A stretch of 64,000 bases of DNA from Coniochaeta sp. PMI_546 (taxonomy: Eukaryota; Ascomycota; Sordariomycetes; Coniochaetales; Coniochaetaceae): the NCBI GenBank assembly GCA_021432605.1, contig MU271149.1, positions 1,488,001-1,552,000 on the forward strand, in the 5' to 3' direction. This document shows positions 11,797 to 22,994 of the stretch, piece after piece. The notes under the pieces are model-generated. The model had not been told where the DNA came from. It worked only from the letters and a program-made list of their open reading frames with translations, and made no database searches. The position numbers and the translations under genes were made by a program. The stretch's first letter is position 1, and each line of letters opens with the position of its first letter.

Positions 11797-11888
11797 TTAC
11801 GATACCCAGATGCAAGGAGGTACGCCTGTGATCACGGCATTACGACCATGTCTATCGGGTTTCATTGGCGGCTTTACGTTTTCGATTG

Positions 11889-11968
11889 GGATCGAACTCG
11901 TAACCTGAGGAAATATGGCGTCCCATTTATCTCAGGAGCAGTTGGGCGCGTGAGCTTCAACTGAGCCA
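11889..11968 (-). repeat. tRNA-like relic with Pol III A and B boxes (possible SINE remnant)
   Basis: Read on the minus strand, TGGCTCAGTTGAAG (11968-11955) resembles a tRNA A box and GAGTTCGATCC (11899-11889) resembles a B box, about 70 bases apart as in real tRNAs. The D arm and T arm do not form paired stems and no T-run terminator follows. It is not a functional tRNA. A degenerate tRNA or tRNA-derived SINE head is the likeliest reading. Confidence 0.35.
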
Positions 11969-12139
11969 TGTAGCCTGTTGGCTGGTAGAAGCTGGTCATA
12001 GTTTTGTTTACATACCTACCTTGTTTCACCAGTCCTTCACTTCCTCACCATATTTGGACTCGGCCCGGATTTTAATTGAGTGATGAAAATGGTTCAGATT
12101 TTATGCTAATCAAGTATTCAAAAACAAGATTCCTCACGC

Positions 12140-13104
12140 TCATAGTCTTGACAATCTCCCTGCCGATAGTCTTGCCCCTCCATCCACCGAGATATCCACA
12201 CCGTTGCTAGATTCTGTTAGCACCTCGCGGTCAAAGATATGAGATCAGGAAAGATCAAACTTACACATATTTGCCTGCCGGAGAGCACAAGAACAAGGCC
12301 ACGCCCGCGATATCCTCTGGCTCACCGAGTCTGCCCAGCGGATTGTCTTTGCTCAGTCCTTCGATGCCGCCCAAGTTTGATATCAGCCCCTGGGCCAGCT
12401 TGGAAGGGAAGAAGCCTGGTGCGATGACGTTGGAAGTGATGTGTCGCGGGCCGAGCTCAACAGCCAGATTCCGGCCAAGATGCTATGTCATGTCAGCATG
12501 TGGTGCCTCGAATCACTGATTCCAACGGGAAACCCACATTAGCTGCCGCCTTGGAAACAGAGTACATGATCGTCCCATGCTCTCCAACATGCGGTACATT
12601 CAGTCCGGCCGTCGAGCTGATAATCACCACCCTCGCCGGATCCTGCATCGTGCCCGCGGCGCTCAACAGCGGGAGGCTCTTCTGCACCAGCTCAAATACA
12701 CCTCTCACATTCAGATCCAGGATCTTGACCGAGCTCGAGGGAGGCGCATCCTCGAACTTTGACCCCCAGGCCGCACCGGCGTTGCAGACCAGGATGTTCA
12801 GTCCCCTGGAACCGACCAGCTCCTTCACCTCGCTGGTGAGGCGCACGATGTCCTTGGAGTCGGCGACATTGGCCGCGATGCCGACGGCTCTGCCGCGGAT
12901 GTCGGGCAGGGCGTTGAGCTTGTCGACGGCCTGCGAGAGACCCTGGTCGCCCTCCCATTTGCGGGCTGTGACGATGACGAGCGAGCATCCTGCGAGGAGA
13001 AAAGCGGTGGCCATGTGTAGGCCTAGACCACGCGAGCCGCCTGTGACGAGGGCGGTCTTGCCCTCCAGGGAGAACATGGATTTGAAGTTTGGGAGAGACG
13101 ACAT
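12140..13104 (-). CDS. Classical short-chain dehydrogenase/reductase ending in a PTS1-like SRL
   Basis: NAD(P)-dependent carbonyl reductase or alcohol dehydrogenase. Exons 13104-12538, 12482-12265 and 12206-12140 join in phase to give 283 residues. The cofactor motif TGGSRGLG is at 21-28, NAG at 108-110, catalytic serine at 163/164 and YSVSK at 181-185. The C-terminal exon adds the usual VDGG strand. The last three residues are SRL, which fits the peroxisomal PTS1 consensus; the acyl-CoA ligase across the shared 482-base promoter also carries a PTS1-type end. It could reduce a keto intermediate or act as a beta-oxidation hydroxyacyl dehydrogenase. The substrate is unknown. Confidence 0.9.
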
Positions 13105-13586
13105 CTTGGCTGTGAAGTGATGTGTTTACGGTGATAAAAGTTCAATGGGTAAGAGAGTACGGTATGGTGAAGTGGGTTATACCATCGGTCTGCAATAATC
13201 TAAGTCTTGACTGAAGTGCATATGAAGATCTGAAGCTCGCCCATCCACAGCCAGCCCGTCTACAGAAGACAACCCCCAAACCACAGAGCCGGAATGTTTT
13301 CCGTGGCTGTTGCCGGCATTAAGCTGGCACGAAGCTCCCCCCTGTAGCATGCGGGGAGTAGCACTGCGAGATGGGTGGTGGACTTGGTTACCCCGCAATA
13401 CCCGAGGGAGCTCTTCGGCTTGGGGTGTTAGTGTCCGCCAGCCAAGTATCACGGCTGTAAGAGAAAGCAGTATCAATATCAAAATGTGTTGTTCAAATAC
13501 TTTGGATCACAAATCATCCTCTCGTGTTTGGTAGAGTCGTCCTTAGTTGCATTCGATCTGCCCGTTTCAGTACTGAGGAAGCCAAC
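13105..13586. promoter_or_regulatory. Shared divergent promoter, SDR and acyl-CoA ligase
   Basis: This 482-base region contains CCGAGG at 13402-13407 (FarA/FarB-type hexamer) and the inverted repeat CGGAA-TGTT-TTCCG at 13300-13313. Both flanking products end in PTS1-like tripeptides. The link to fatty-acid or peroxisome regulators is inference. Confidence 0.4.
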
Positions 13587-15380
13587 ATGGTGTACAAGTC
13601 GCCCTACCCCCTGCTCGACCTCCCCGAGACCAACATCCTGACCTATCTCTTCCCTCCGGGCCAAGAGCCGCTCGACGAAGCAATATGGATCGATAGCAAA
13701 GACCCCAGCCGCCGTCTATCACCAAAAGAAGCACTCCAATGGGTCAAACGGCTGGCCTTTGGTCTCGAGAGACTCGGGCTCCAGAAGGGCGACGTGGCCA
13801 TGATATTTACGCCGAACCACATCTTTGTCCCGGTTGCATATCTGGGAATAGTGGGCGCAGGTCTCATCTTCAGCGGCGCAAACCCGTCATACACAGTGCC
13901 TGGTAAGATATACTCTCGAGACACATCATCATAACCGTCGCGACATCATGGTGACTAACCCCCAACAGAACTAACCCACCAAATGGAAAACACCACCGCC
14001 AAAGTCCTCCTCTCCCACCCGGCACACCTACCCCAAGCCCTCGAAGCAGCCTCCAAAGCCGGCATCCCGCGCAGCCGCATCTTCCAGTTCTCCGACACCG
14101 AGAACCCGACCCGGCACGGCATCCCGGACTGGCGGTCCATGATCGGCTCCCCGTCCCAAGGCACCTCCTACCGCTGGCCGGAGCTCAGCCCCTCCGAAGC
14201 CCGCTCCACGGTGGCGACCATCAACTACTCCTCCGGCACCACCGGCCTCCCGAAGGGCGTGTGCGTTAGCCACACCAACCTAGCCGCCAACGTGGAGCAG
14301 ACCGTCTTCATGCGCTACGCGCACAAGCCCTACCCCTTCGAGGCCCGCCCGCAGGAGAGGTGGGTCGGCTTCCTGCCGCTGTACCACGCCTACGGCCAGC
14401 TGTACACGATCCTCATGGCCGTCCGGCTGGCGGTGCCGGTCTACATCATGCAAGAGTTCCGGTACGAGGAGTTCCTGGCCGTCATCGGGCGGTACAGGAT
14501 CACGTCGCTGCAGATCGCGCCGCCGATCCTGGTCATGCTGAGCAAGAGGCCGGAGACGGCGAGGTTTGATCTGAGTAGTGTCAAGGATGTGCTGTGCGGT
14601 GCGGCCCCGCTGAGTCGCGAGCTGCAGAATGAGTGCCAGCGGAGGTTTAACATGCAGATTAACCAGGGCTGGGGCATGACGGAGGTCACCTGCGGGGCGC
14701 TGCATGTGCCGGGGGGGATCAGAGATGACAGCGGGAGTGTGGGGCGGTTGGACCCCAACTGCGAGTGTATGCTTGTCGATGAGGATGGGAAGGAGGTGGC
14801 CACGGGCCAGCCGGGTGAGATGGTTGTGAGAGGGCCGAATGTGTGCCTCCGATACTGGCGCAACGAGGAGGCGACGAGGGAGTGTCTGAGTGAGGACGGG
14901 TGGTTGAAGACGGGGGACATCGCGGTCTGCAACGAGCAGGGGTATTTCTGGATCGTGGATCGGAAGAAGGAGCTCATCAAGGTGAATGCGCTGCAGGTTG
15001 CGCCGGCGGAGCTGGAGGCGGTGTTGCTGGAGAACGAGGACGTGGCTGATGCCGCCGTTGTGGGGATCACGCTGTGAGTTTTTTCTCGTACACTCTTGCT
15101 GGATGAATTAGACGGGATGCTAACATGTGTCAGGAACGGAGAGGAGTGGCCGCGCGCATATGTGGTTATACAGGAGGCGGCGAAGGGGAGGATAAAGCCT
15201 GAGGATATTCAGGAGTGGATCAAGCCTCGGGTGTCGAAGCACAAGTGGCTGGCTGGCGGAGTTGTCTTCATTGATGAGGTGCCTAAGCTGGCGAGCGGCA
15301 AGATCCAGAGGAAGACTATGAGGGACTGGGCGAAGAGGGATGCGCTGGAGCTGAACAAGAAGACCAAGGCGAGGCTGTAG
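13587..15380 (+). CDS. Acyl-/4-coumarate-type CoA ligase with C-terminal ARL
   Basis: ATP-dependent activation of a carboxylic acid to its CoA thioester (ANL superfamily). Exons 13587-13902, 13969-15073 and 15134-15380 give 555 residues, typical of 4CL-like fungal ligases. The phosphate-binding loop SSGTTGLPKG is at 193-202. WGMTEVTCG and the hinge region near DRKKELIKV follow, and the catalytic lysine in SGKIQRK is near 530. The protein ends KARL, a PTS1-type signal found in many peroxisomal 4CL-like ligases, so matrix import is likely. Together with the dehydrogenases and the acyl-CoA dehydrogenase it completes an alcohol-to-acid-to-CoA route. Whether the acid is aromatic, alicyclic or a fatty acid is not readable. 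Confidence 0.94.
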
Positions 15381-16767
15381 AGGCATAGATAGTTGCTATG
15401 TGTATATACATAGAATCTCGGAACCTCATGTGTTCTGCATGGCAAGAATCATATGATATTTGACCAGACTATTTGAGCCACTTAGACACACCGGATATAG
15501 CCAGTTACGCTCGACATATTCACATGGGTGAACCTGCTCATACAGCAGTCGCATGTCCTAGACGTTGGAAACGTGACATGGTTTGAGTTCAGGTCTTGAG
15601 TATGAAACTATTGAGCCTCAAAGGACGGTATGTGGTGCAGATATGTACAACACAGATCTTTCCACTGTAAACATGGCTTCAATATTGGGGCAGTATTGAG
15701 TATAGATGCCAGTCTGACCCTAGCCACAGTTTGAACTCGATTCTAGTAACGTGGCACGGAGCCATAACCGGATTATGACTTATGTGCTCCGACACTCATC
15801 GCCGGTATTTTCGATTATTTTTCTGTGTCCTTGTCAGACCTGTCTTTGTCATCTCGAGACCCCAATGCGTACCTTCAGGTGTCCTCTTGATTGAACTCGT
15901 GCTAACTTACTGCATAGTAGCATCCCCACACCCGAGATCCTTCAGCGCCACTGCACCAACAAGACGGCTGACCTTTCCCGTCGCCAACTTTGCCCGCGGC
16001 AGCATTCTCCGCTTCTCCACCTCATCGCCCCCCCCCCAACAATCGTGGGGAAGTTGGAGGTGTTGCACCCCTGCGCATCCACTGTCCCACACCTCTCTTG
16101 GACTTGGGTACCCGGCACACGAGTCAAAAGAGAAAAAGGGACTATGGCTCCCGCGTAGCCGTCGCCACTGTCCTGCTGCAGTAGCACACCAGATCGTCTG
16201 ACTTTCCTTTCTCAGCCCATTTCGGGCTGCGCTACTGATTAATAACGTAGTTGGTTGGGAACCTGGGCGTTTCCCCAGCTTTGGGGGAGTTGGCCACTCG
16301 AGTCATGCATTCTCCCTGGCCCACGCGATTCTGTGTCCGGTTCCGAGTCATCACCCCTATGAACTCTGCTCCGCCGAATCCTGCATGCCCGTTGCCGAAG
16401 CTAGACCAGGCTAGAGCATCACTGGGCAGTAGGGTCTTTTGCCTGCATTGGCTTCCATGGGCATTGTCTATGGAGCTAGTTAGCCACGAACCGCTGAAAC
16501 GAGACGGGCTGCATGTCGGGCTGGCTACTGTGTCCCGGCCAGGAGCTGGACAGCCTTCAAGGGCGGTCTGCTCCTGTCATCCGGCTTGAAGATCGGTATG
16601 CGCATCTGCGACAATCCACCCACCATTCCTGTCGCCATTGATATAGAGGTGCCCAAACTCCTGGCGACCGTAGACAATTCTCTGTTCCCGTCACTGTCCA
16701 TCTCTTTCCTCTGATACCCACATTTCCTTCCTCTGCTCTTCCGCCTTGATAGTCTGAACAACACACA
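15381..16767. other. Intergenic region upstream of second BVMO
   Basis: No convincing gene is seen in about 1.4 kb. A run of 10 C lies at 16028-16037. The last few hundred bases are presumably the promoter of the downstream monooxygenase. Confidence 0.45.
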
Positions 16768-18613
16768 ATGGCAGAGCTCTTCACCCCAACAAATCAAGCC
16801 GAGCAGGAGGCCCTGAAGCGGCTGACCGGCCCAATCCACACAGAGCGACATGTCAAAGTCATATGCGTCGGCGCCGGCGCCTCCGGCCTGCTGATGGCGT
16901 ACAAGCTGCAGAAACACTTCACCAACTTCAGCTTGACCGTGTACGAGAAGAACCCAGCCGTCGCAGGGACGTGGTACGAGAACAGATATCCAGGGTAAGG
17001 CACAACCTCTCGTCTAGCCTTCTTCTCTTTTCACATCTCTAACAAAAGCTCAATCCAGATGCGCCTGCGACGTTCCATCACACAACTACACGTGGAGCTT
17101 CGAGCCCAAGCTCGACTGGTCCGCCGTGTACCCCCCCGCAAAGGAGATCTTCGACTACTTCGAGGGCTTCGCACAGAAGTACGGCCTGCACCAGTACGTC
17201 AAGCTGCAGCACCAGGTCATCGGCTCGGAGTGGAACCACGACAAGGGCGGGTACGACGTCAAGGTGCAGGACAACACCACGGGCACCATCATCACCGACC
17301 ACTGCGACATCCTCGTCAACGCCGGCGGCATCCTCAACAACTGGCGCTGGCCCGCCATCCCCGGCCTCGACAGGTACAGGGGCACCCTCCTGCACACCGC
17401 CGCCTGGGACGACTCGGTCTCGCTCGAGGGCAAGCACGTGGGCCTCATCGGCAACGGCTCCTCGGGCATCCAGGTCCTGCCCGCCATCCGCGAAAAGTGC
17501 GCCAAGGTCACCACCTTCATCCGCGAGCCCACGTGGGTCAGCCCCGTGCAAGGGCTCGAGCAGCACCGCTACAGCGAGCAGGAGAAGAAGGACTTCGCCA
17601 CCAAGCCCAACGCCCTGCTCGAGTACCGCAAGGTGGTCGAGACGGGCCTCAACGGCCAGTTCGGCATCTTCCTCAAGAACAACCAGATCAACCAGGAGAC
17701 CCACAAGCACATGCTCTCGCAGATGAAGCAGAAGCTCAACGACCCCTTCCTCGAGAGCAAGCTGATCCCGGACTGGTCCGTCGGCTGCCGCCGCCTGACA
17801 CCCGGAGTCAACTACCTCGAGTCCCTGACCAAGCCCAACGTCAAGGTCGTCTACGGCGAGATCAACGAGATCACCGAGCGCGGCTGCCTCTGCGACGACG
17901 GCAACGAGTACCCCGTCGACGTGCTCATCTGCGCCACCGGCTTCGACACGTCCTTCAAGCCGCGCTTCCCCGTCGTCGCCCCCTCGGGCGAGAACCTGCA
18001 GGACAAGTGGGCCGCCGACCCGGAGTCGTACCTCGGCGTCGCCGCGCCGGGCTTCCCCAACTACCTCATCTTCCTGGGTCCCAACTGCCCCATCGGCAAC
18101 GGGCCCGTGCTGTCCGCCATCGAGGCGCAGGCCGACTGGATGTGCCGGCTGATCGACCGCTTCCAGACGACAAACATGCACACCTTCGCCCCCTCCGAGG
18201 CCGCCGTGCGCGACTTCGTGGCCTACAAGGACCACTTCATGCGGCGGACGGTCTGGGCCGACCCGTGCCGGAGCTGGTACAAGCCCCGGCCCGACGGGCC
18301 CGTGGTGGCGCTGTGGCCCGGCAGCACGCTGCACTACATCGAGGCCATGCGCGAGGTACGCTGGGACGACCTCGAGGTCGGCTACGCCGGCAACCGCTTC
18401 GCCTGGCTGGGCAACGGGTACAGCCAGACCGAGCTCGACGCCACGGCCGACTGGGCTTACTACATCCGCGAGCGCGACGACGACCCCCCGCTCTCGACGG
18501 CCGGGCGCCGCAGGCTGCTGACCAAGAGCGGCACGGTCAAGGGCCGCGAGATGATTGTCTTTAGCGGCGCGGATACCCAGGAGCTGGCCGGGGCGGCGCA
18601 GGCGCGGCTGTGA
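16768..18613 (+). CDS. Flavin-dependent Baeyer-Villiger monooxygenase (second copy), ends ARL
   Basis: Same family as the gene at 624-2665 but clearly divergent. Two exons, 16768-16994 and 17059-18613, give 593 residues after a 64-base intron. The FAD motif GAGASG is at 35-40, AGTWYENRYPG near 66-76, and the NADPH motif GNGSSG near 207-212. The BVMO fingerprint begins with tyrosine instead of phenylalanine (YRGTLLHTAAW, about 182-192), a tolerated variant. The C-terminal block has WPGSTLHY and NRFAWLGNGYS. The final tripeptide ARL fits PTS1, unlike the first copy, which ends DVE, so the two may work in different compartments. It closes the oxidative gene group on its right side. The substrate is unknown. 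Confidence 0.93.
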
Positions 18614-19100
18614 AGGCGGAGGGGCGTCGTGGGATCCCTGGACGAGGTTGGCCATCGTGTTTGATCGCCTCTGGCACACCTGATGTATATAGCGCAAGGG
18701 CAATTGTTGATCGTCATAATAGACCGGACGTGTTTGTACTGCTGGTGGTGGACTTCGAGTGAACTGTTCCTGGTTTGCTGGTCTGGTTGAAGATCTGAGT
18801 TAGCTTAGTTATTGGTCATATACTGTTCAAAAAGGCATTGCCTTGCTCACAACCAACCACTGTACTGGCCGCTTTGTGTATCATGTCGTGGCCGGCGGTA
18901 TATGCCAACTGGTTGGACTCGACATCCCTCCTTGGTCTAAGTTTGAGCCCATAAATACCTGCGGCTCGGGCTGGCTTCCTGCATTGACCAGATTCGGACC
19001 ACAGACGAGTTTGTTCTGCCTGGCTTGCCGAGTCATAACTCATCGCCCGTAAACTGACGGAACTGCTCCCGTTCAGCTATGCCAACGGCGAAGGCAGCCT
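18614..19100. other. Convergent 3' intergenic region
   Basis: This lies between the convergent stops of the second BVMO and the TPR-type NLR. No gene is recognised. Confidence 0.5.
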
Positions 19101-22100
19101 TCACCGCGACCAAAAGGTTACCAACTCATCAAAGTCAGCTTCCGTAACATCCTCGCAATCCTTGCTCAGCCCCGGGCTCAGCCTGTGCAGCATCCCGATT
19201 GCCTTGTCATATAGCCCAACGCTCTCGGTGTTTCTCGCGTGGTCCTCCGGGTGCTGGAGGTACAGCGCCTTGGATTTCAGGAATGTCGACCGAGCGATCT
19301 CTGGCTGGTGAGCTTCGGCATCAGGAGTCCAGATGGAGAGGGCCTGGTCCAACAGTTTTCTATCGGACGACAACGGTTAGCTTGGCTTCGAGCTGTTACC
19401 CTCCGACGCGTCAGGCGGAATCTCTCACATGGCGTCTGATAGGGACTCCTTGTCCCCTCGTCGGACACAGTGTTCGGCCAACTTATGACACATGTCTCCG
19501 GCGCGGTGATACTTGCTCCCGACGGCTGCCTGGTAAGTCTTCAGCGCTCGTTGGTGGAGCTCCTCGCTCTCGTCCCAGCGCCCTTGGCTTGCTCTCACGT
19601 TGCCCAGGGCGTGGAGGATCCGTCCCGGCCTGGGGGTAGGCCTATGTCAGCGCGTCCCCATCATTCAGGAAGTAGCAAGGTGGAATTTGACCGCTTACCT
19701 GAATGATTCCGTGTCGCACTTCCCAAAGCCCTCTTCTCGCTCCCTTAGGCCCTCCTCAAGAACCTCCGATGCTTTCGCAAGGTCTCCGAGGAGCCAGTAG
19801 CTCAGCCCAAGGTTGGCAACCTCCATGGAAGCAAGGCCGGGACGATATTCGGGTATCTTATGCCAGATGCTAAGCGCTTCTTTGAACAGCTCGCATCCCT
19901 TCGCATAATCCTTTGCCATCATTGATGCACATCCGGCCTGGTTGTACGCGTAAGCGAGCGCAAAGTCTGGCTTCTGATCGCGTTCCGATATTTGCTGCCG
20001 GATTCTTAAAAACTCAGCGTTGAACTTCATAGAGTCCGCCGCTCTATTCGTGCCGTTGGCGATGCAGCCGAGAACGTCGTAGGTGAGCGAAAGCCTGTCA
20101 AGCCAGCGCACCTCCTCCGCACCCGGCAGACAAACATGCTTCTGGCAAATTTGAAGACCTAGGAGGGCGATCGGCCGCGCTCGCAACAGGTTTCCCCGCT
20201 CATAGAGCCACCTAGGTGATGTTAGCGTGGAGTGGACGAGAACCGAGTGCTGTACCCCTACCATGATGCTTCCTGGAGTATACAAGCCAGATCAAAAACG
20301 GCATCGAGGTCTTCCCCTAGAAACGACTCGTCGTATGAGTCCTTGAGTGTGAGAACGTGAGGGAATAGCAACTCGCACTTGGAAGTCCTGCTCTTTCCAT
20401 GTCTTTTCTCAACCGAAACCACAGGCCATGCGCTTTTCACCATACGGAGGGCGCACTTATACGCCTTGAGATGTCTGGGCGCGTCTTGTTCAAGCTTGTC
20501 TCTGATGACGCGCTGAGGTACTCTGTGGATCCAAAACTCTTCCCTTTCGTTCCGCCGGATGAGCGATGAATGTAGCAGCTGAGCCCGCGCCTCATGATAC
20601 TCGCCCTTCTTCATGGGCAGTAGCAGGGACCGCTTTCCGCGTGCGTCTTTAGTACTGAAAATATCTCCCGGAATCCGGTCCGGGTTTAGGCACGCGATTA
20701 TGTCGAGAAGTGCTCTAGCTGGCGCCTCCAGCTGGTTGATGGCCCATATGGACGACATGTCCCCTCGAGCCGTCTTATCACGCAAGATACCCATCCTCAT
20801 CGAGTACAGCTCTGCTCGCTCTTCAGAGTCCTCCAGCCTTTCGCGAAATTCGGACAGCGAGAGGAGCTGCTTTCGGATGACCCCAGCCATCTGCGCGATG
20901 GCCAGTGGCAGACCGCCGAGATAGTGTGATATAATTTGGCTGTCGTCGGAAGGTGCTGTCTTCTTTGTCAAAAGTCTTAGAAACTCGGAAGCCTCGTCAT
21001 CCGGGAATGGCTCTAACTCGATCTCCTGTAGGTTCGGGTGACACTCCTTGATGGAGGGATCTCTTGTTGTGATGAGGATCGAACCTCTTCCGTAGATCTG
21101 TAGGTAGTCGTGTAGCAAGTCCGGTTTGTCGGCATTGTCAAAAACAAGGAGCCAGCGAGCCTCGTCCGCACCTGTCATGTCATCATCCCCGATATCATTT
21201 AACGTTCTCCGAGGCCTCGAGAGCCAATTCTTCACCGTCTCCCTGAGCACCGTAGGATTCTGTTGCTCCCCTTCAGTCTCAAGGCCCAGAGCTGGCGCGA
21301 TGCGGCAGAAATCCGATTCAAGCGTGGCGTCCTCGTCACCGCGTATCCAGAAGATGGCGTCGAAATTGTTTTGCCGTGTGAAGACATATTGCATGGCTAC
21401 TTCAGTCTTCCCAAGGCCAGGCATACCGCACAATGCCACGATTGAGAGGTCAGTGGGGTCGGATGACGATGAAACAATCGATGAGCTGGGAAGTAAAACT
21501 CGGTCCATTTGTGCCAGCACATTTTCTCTGCCGAAAAATTCATTGTTCCGTGCATATGTGTCCATCAGGAAGCAGGGAAGCTTGACTTGCAGCTGAGACG
21601 GAGCAAACTTCTCGAATATGACGCCCATGTCCTTCTGGAAGTTCGGGGATCCTTTATGAGCCTTACGGCTGATATCGGTATCTTCGACTGAGGCCTTGGA
21701 GAAGGCTGGGAACGGTATTAGAAGACTGATAGACCTGTCGACCGCATATCAGAATCATACCTAGGCGGAGGACGCTGACAGATGATTGTGTCCGTAGACT
21801 GGGTGTCTGGCTCAACGATAGTCTTGTCTCATCTTTCTGCGTGTCAGTTACATGCTTCCGAGTGGGTCTTTCTAGCTGGAAGGACAGGGTGCAGTACACG
21901 ATTGGAGTCTTTCATCCACTATGCGTGAAGCATTCTCGATAAAACAGCGCAAGCATTCCACAATCGCGGCGTGAGGTGTCCCATGCGTGTCAAGCAGCCG
22001 ACATATGTCGGAGTGGTCCGCATCTACAGGTAACTCTTTTTCATGTCGTGCGTGGACAATGGATAACGTCTTGTCTATGATCTAGCCAATGTTCGGGTCA

Positions 22101-22994
22101 GTGGTGTGTTGCAACGCTCCAAGTGTGAGGGGAGCGCCGTACTATTTTCTGCTTGCTGCGGACCAATGACTTCCTCGTGGTAGGGCGTGTCTCGTATACT
22201 GAAAGAATGTCAAAGCCGAAGCTCATAGAGTTGAATCTTTTGTGGATACCAAGCAAGTGCTTTTCAACACCGTACTTGAGGTCCGTAATGATCTGGTTAC
22301 CGAGCCTTTCGCTGGCATACTGCTTCAGGAGAAAGACGATGTTCTCCTTTAGAAGTTCAGGCGAATCCGTCCCGTGTGGACAACTTAGGAAGACGACACC
22401 GGCAACTAGGTTCAGAATGTACTGATACTCTTGGAACTGACTGGCGCGAACATTAAGCATACTCAGGGCCTGCGAGATGATATGAGATCGTGACTGATAT
22501 GGAAGGGTATGATAACTCGCAAGACAAGCTAAAATGTGAACTCACCTGCTTTAAAATAGATCCACCTAGACTATGTGCGATAAGAATGACAGGCCTTCTT
22601 TCATTCTATGTATCATCAGTACTGGAGATGTGTCATTTAAGATGCCGTAGATTACGCCACCTTTTCCGCCTCGTGCAGCTTGACAATGTGGTCCTGAAGC
22701 CGACTGCCTGCCTCGATAAGCCTTTCGAAGTCAAATCTATGGTCAGCAGCGATGCCATGTTCGAAGCAGGATAGGTGAGTCGTCGCGGTAAACTGCGCGA
22801 GCACGATTTGCCAAGGATTGCTATTGAGCCCCCATGACGACGAGGCAGGCGTGCCGACGCCGGGAATCAAAATCAGCCTTTTCAGAGCAGCGAGGTCAGC
22901 ACGGTGAGTTCAAATGGATGTGGTTGGTCTAATAAAACTCTCGTCCTTACCGGACGTCGGCTGTCGTTCCATGCGCTTCCTCTAGACTCTGCAT
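19101..22994 (-). CDS. NLR-like STAND protein: alpha/beta hydrolase - NB-ARC - TPR
   Basis: Predicted signal-transducing NTPase of the fungal NLR class, linked in other fungi to non-self recognition and cell death. A ten-exon model of 1102 residues fits: 22994-22951, 22877-22661, 22605-22546, 22469-22143, 22081-21920, 21822-21761, 21725-20262, 20211-19699, 19629-19429 and 19359-19101. The N-terminal hydrolase has LILIPGVGTP, the serine elbow AHSLGG and VVFLSCPHG. NB-ARC follows with P-loop GMPGLGKT (about 391-398), Walker B LLVFDNAD, ILITTRD and GLPLA. TPR-like helices fill the C-terminus. The first exon codes only MQSLEEAHGTTADV. The weak point is between hydrolase and NB-ARC: frame continuity needs a 35-base intron (21726-21760), or else there is a frameshift and the gene is broken. 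It is divergent from the MFS gene. Confidence 0.8.

Larger units (their letters stand above)
11478..12139. other. Intergenic region with hairpin and tRNA-like relic
   Basis: No protein gene is recognised in this 3'-to-3' gap. The left half is AT-rich. The right half holds a stable inverted repeat and a tRNA-like block, listed separately, and may be the remains of a short non-autonomous retroelement. Confidence 0.35.

Noticed and set aside
11889-11968. tRNA gene on the minus strand
   Set aside because: A and B box-like sequences are present but D and T stems do not pair and no Pol III terminator follows; kept only as a tRNA-like relic.
17059-18703. Long frames on both strands overlapping the second BVMO (501 and 541 codons)
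   Set aside because: Arg/Gly/Val-biased shadows of the high-GC coding exon; no recognisable motif.
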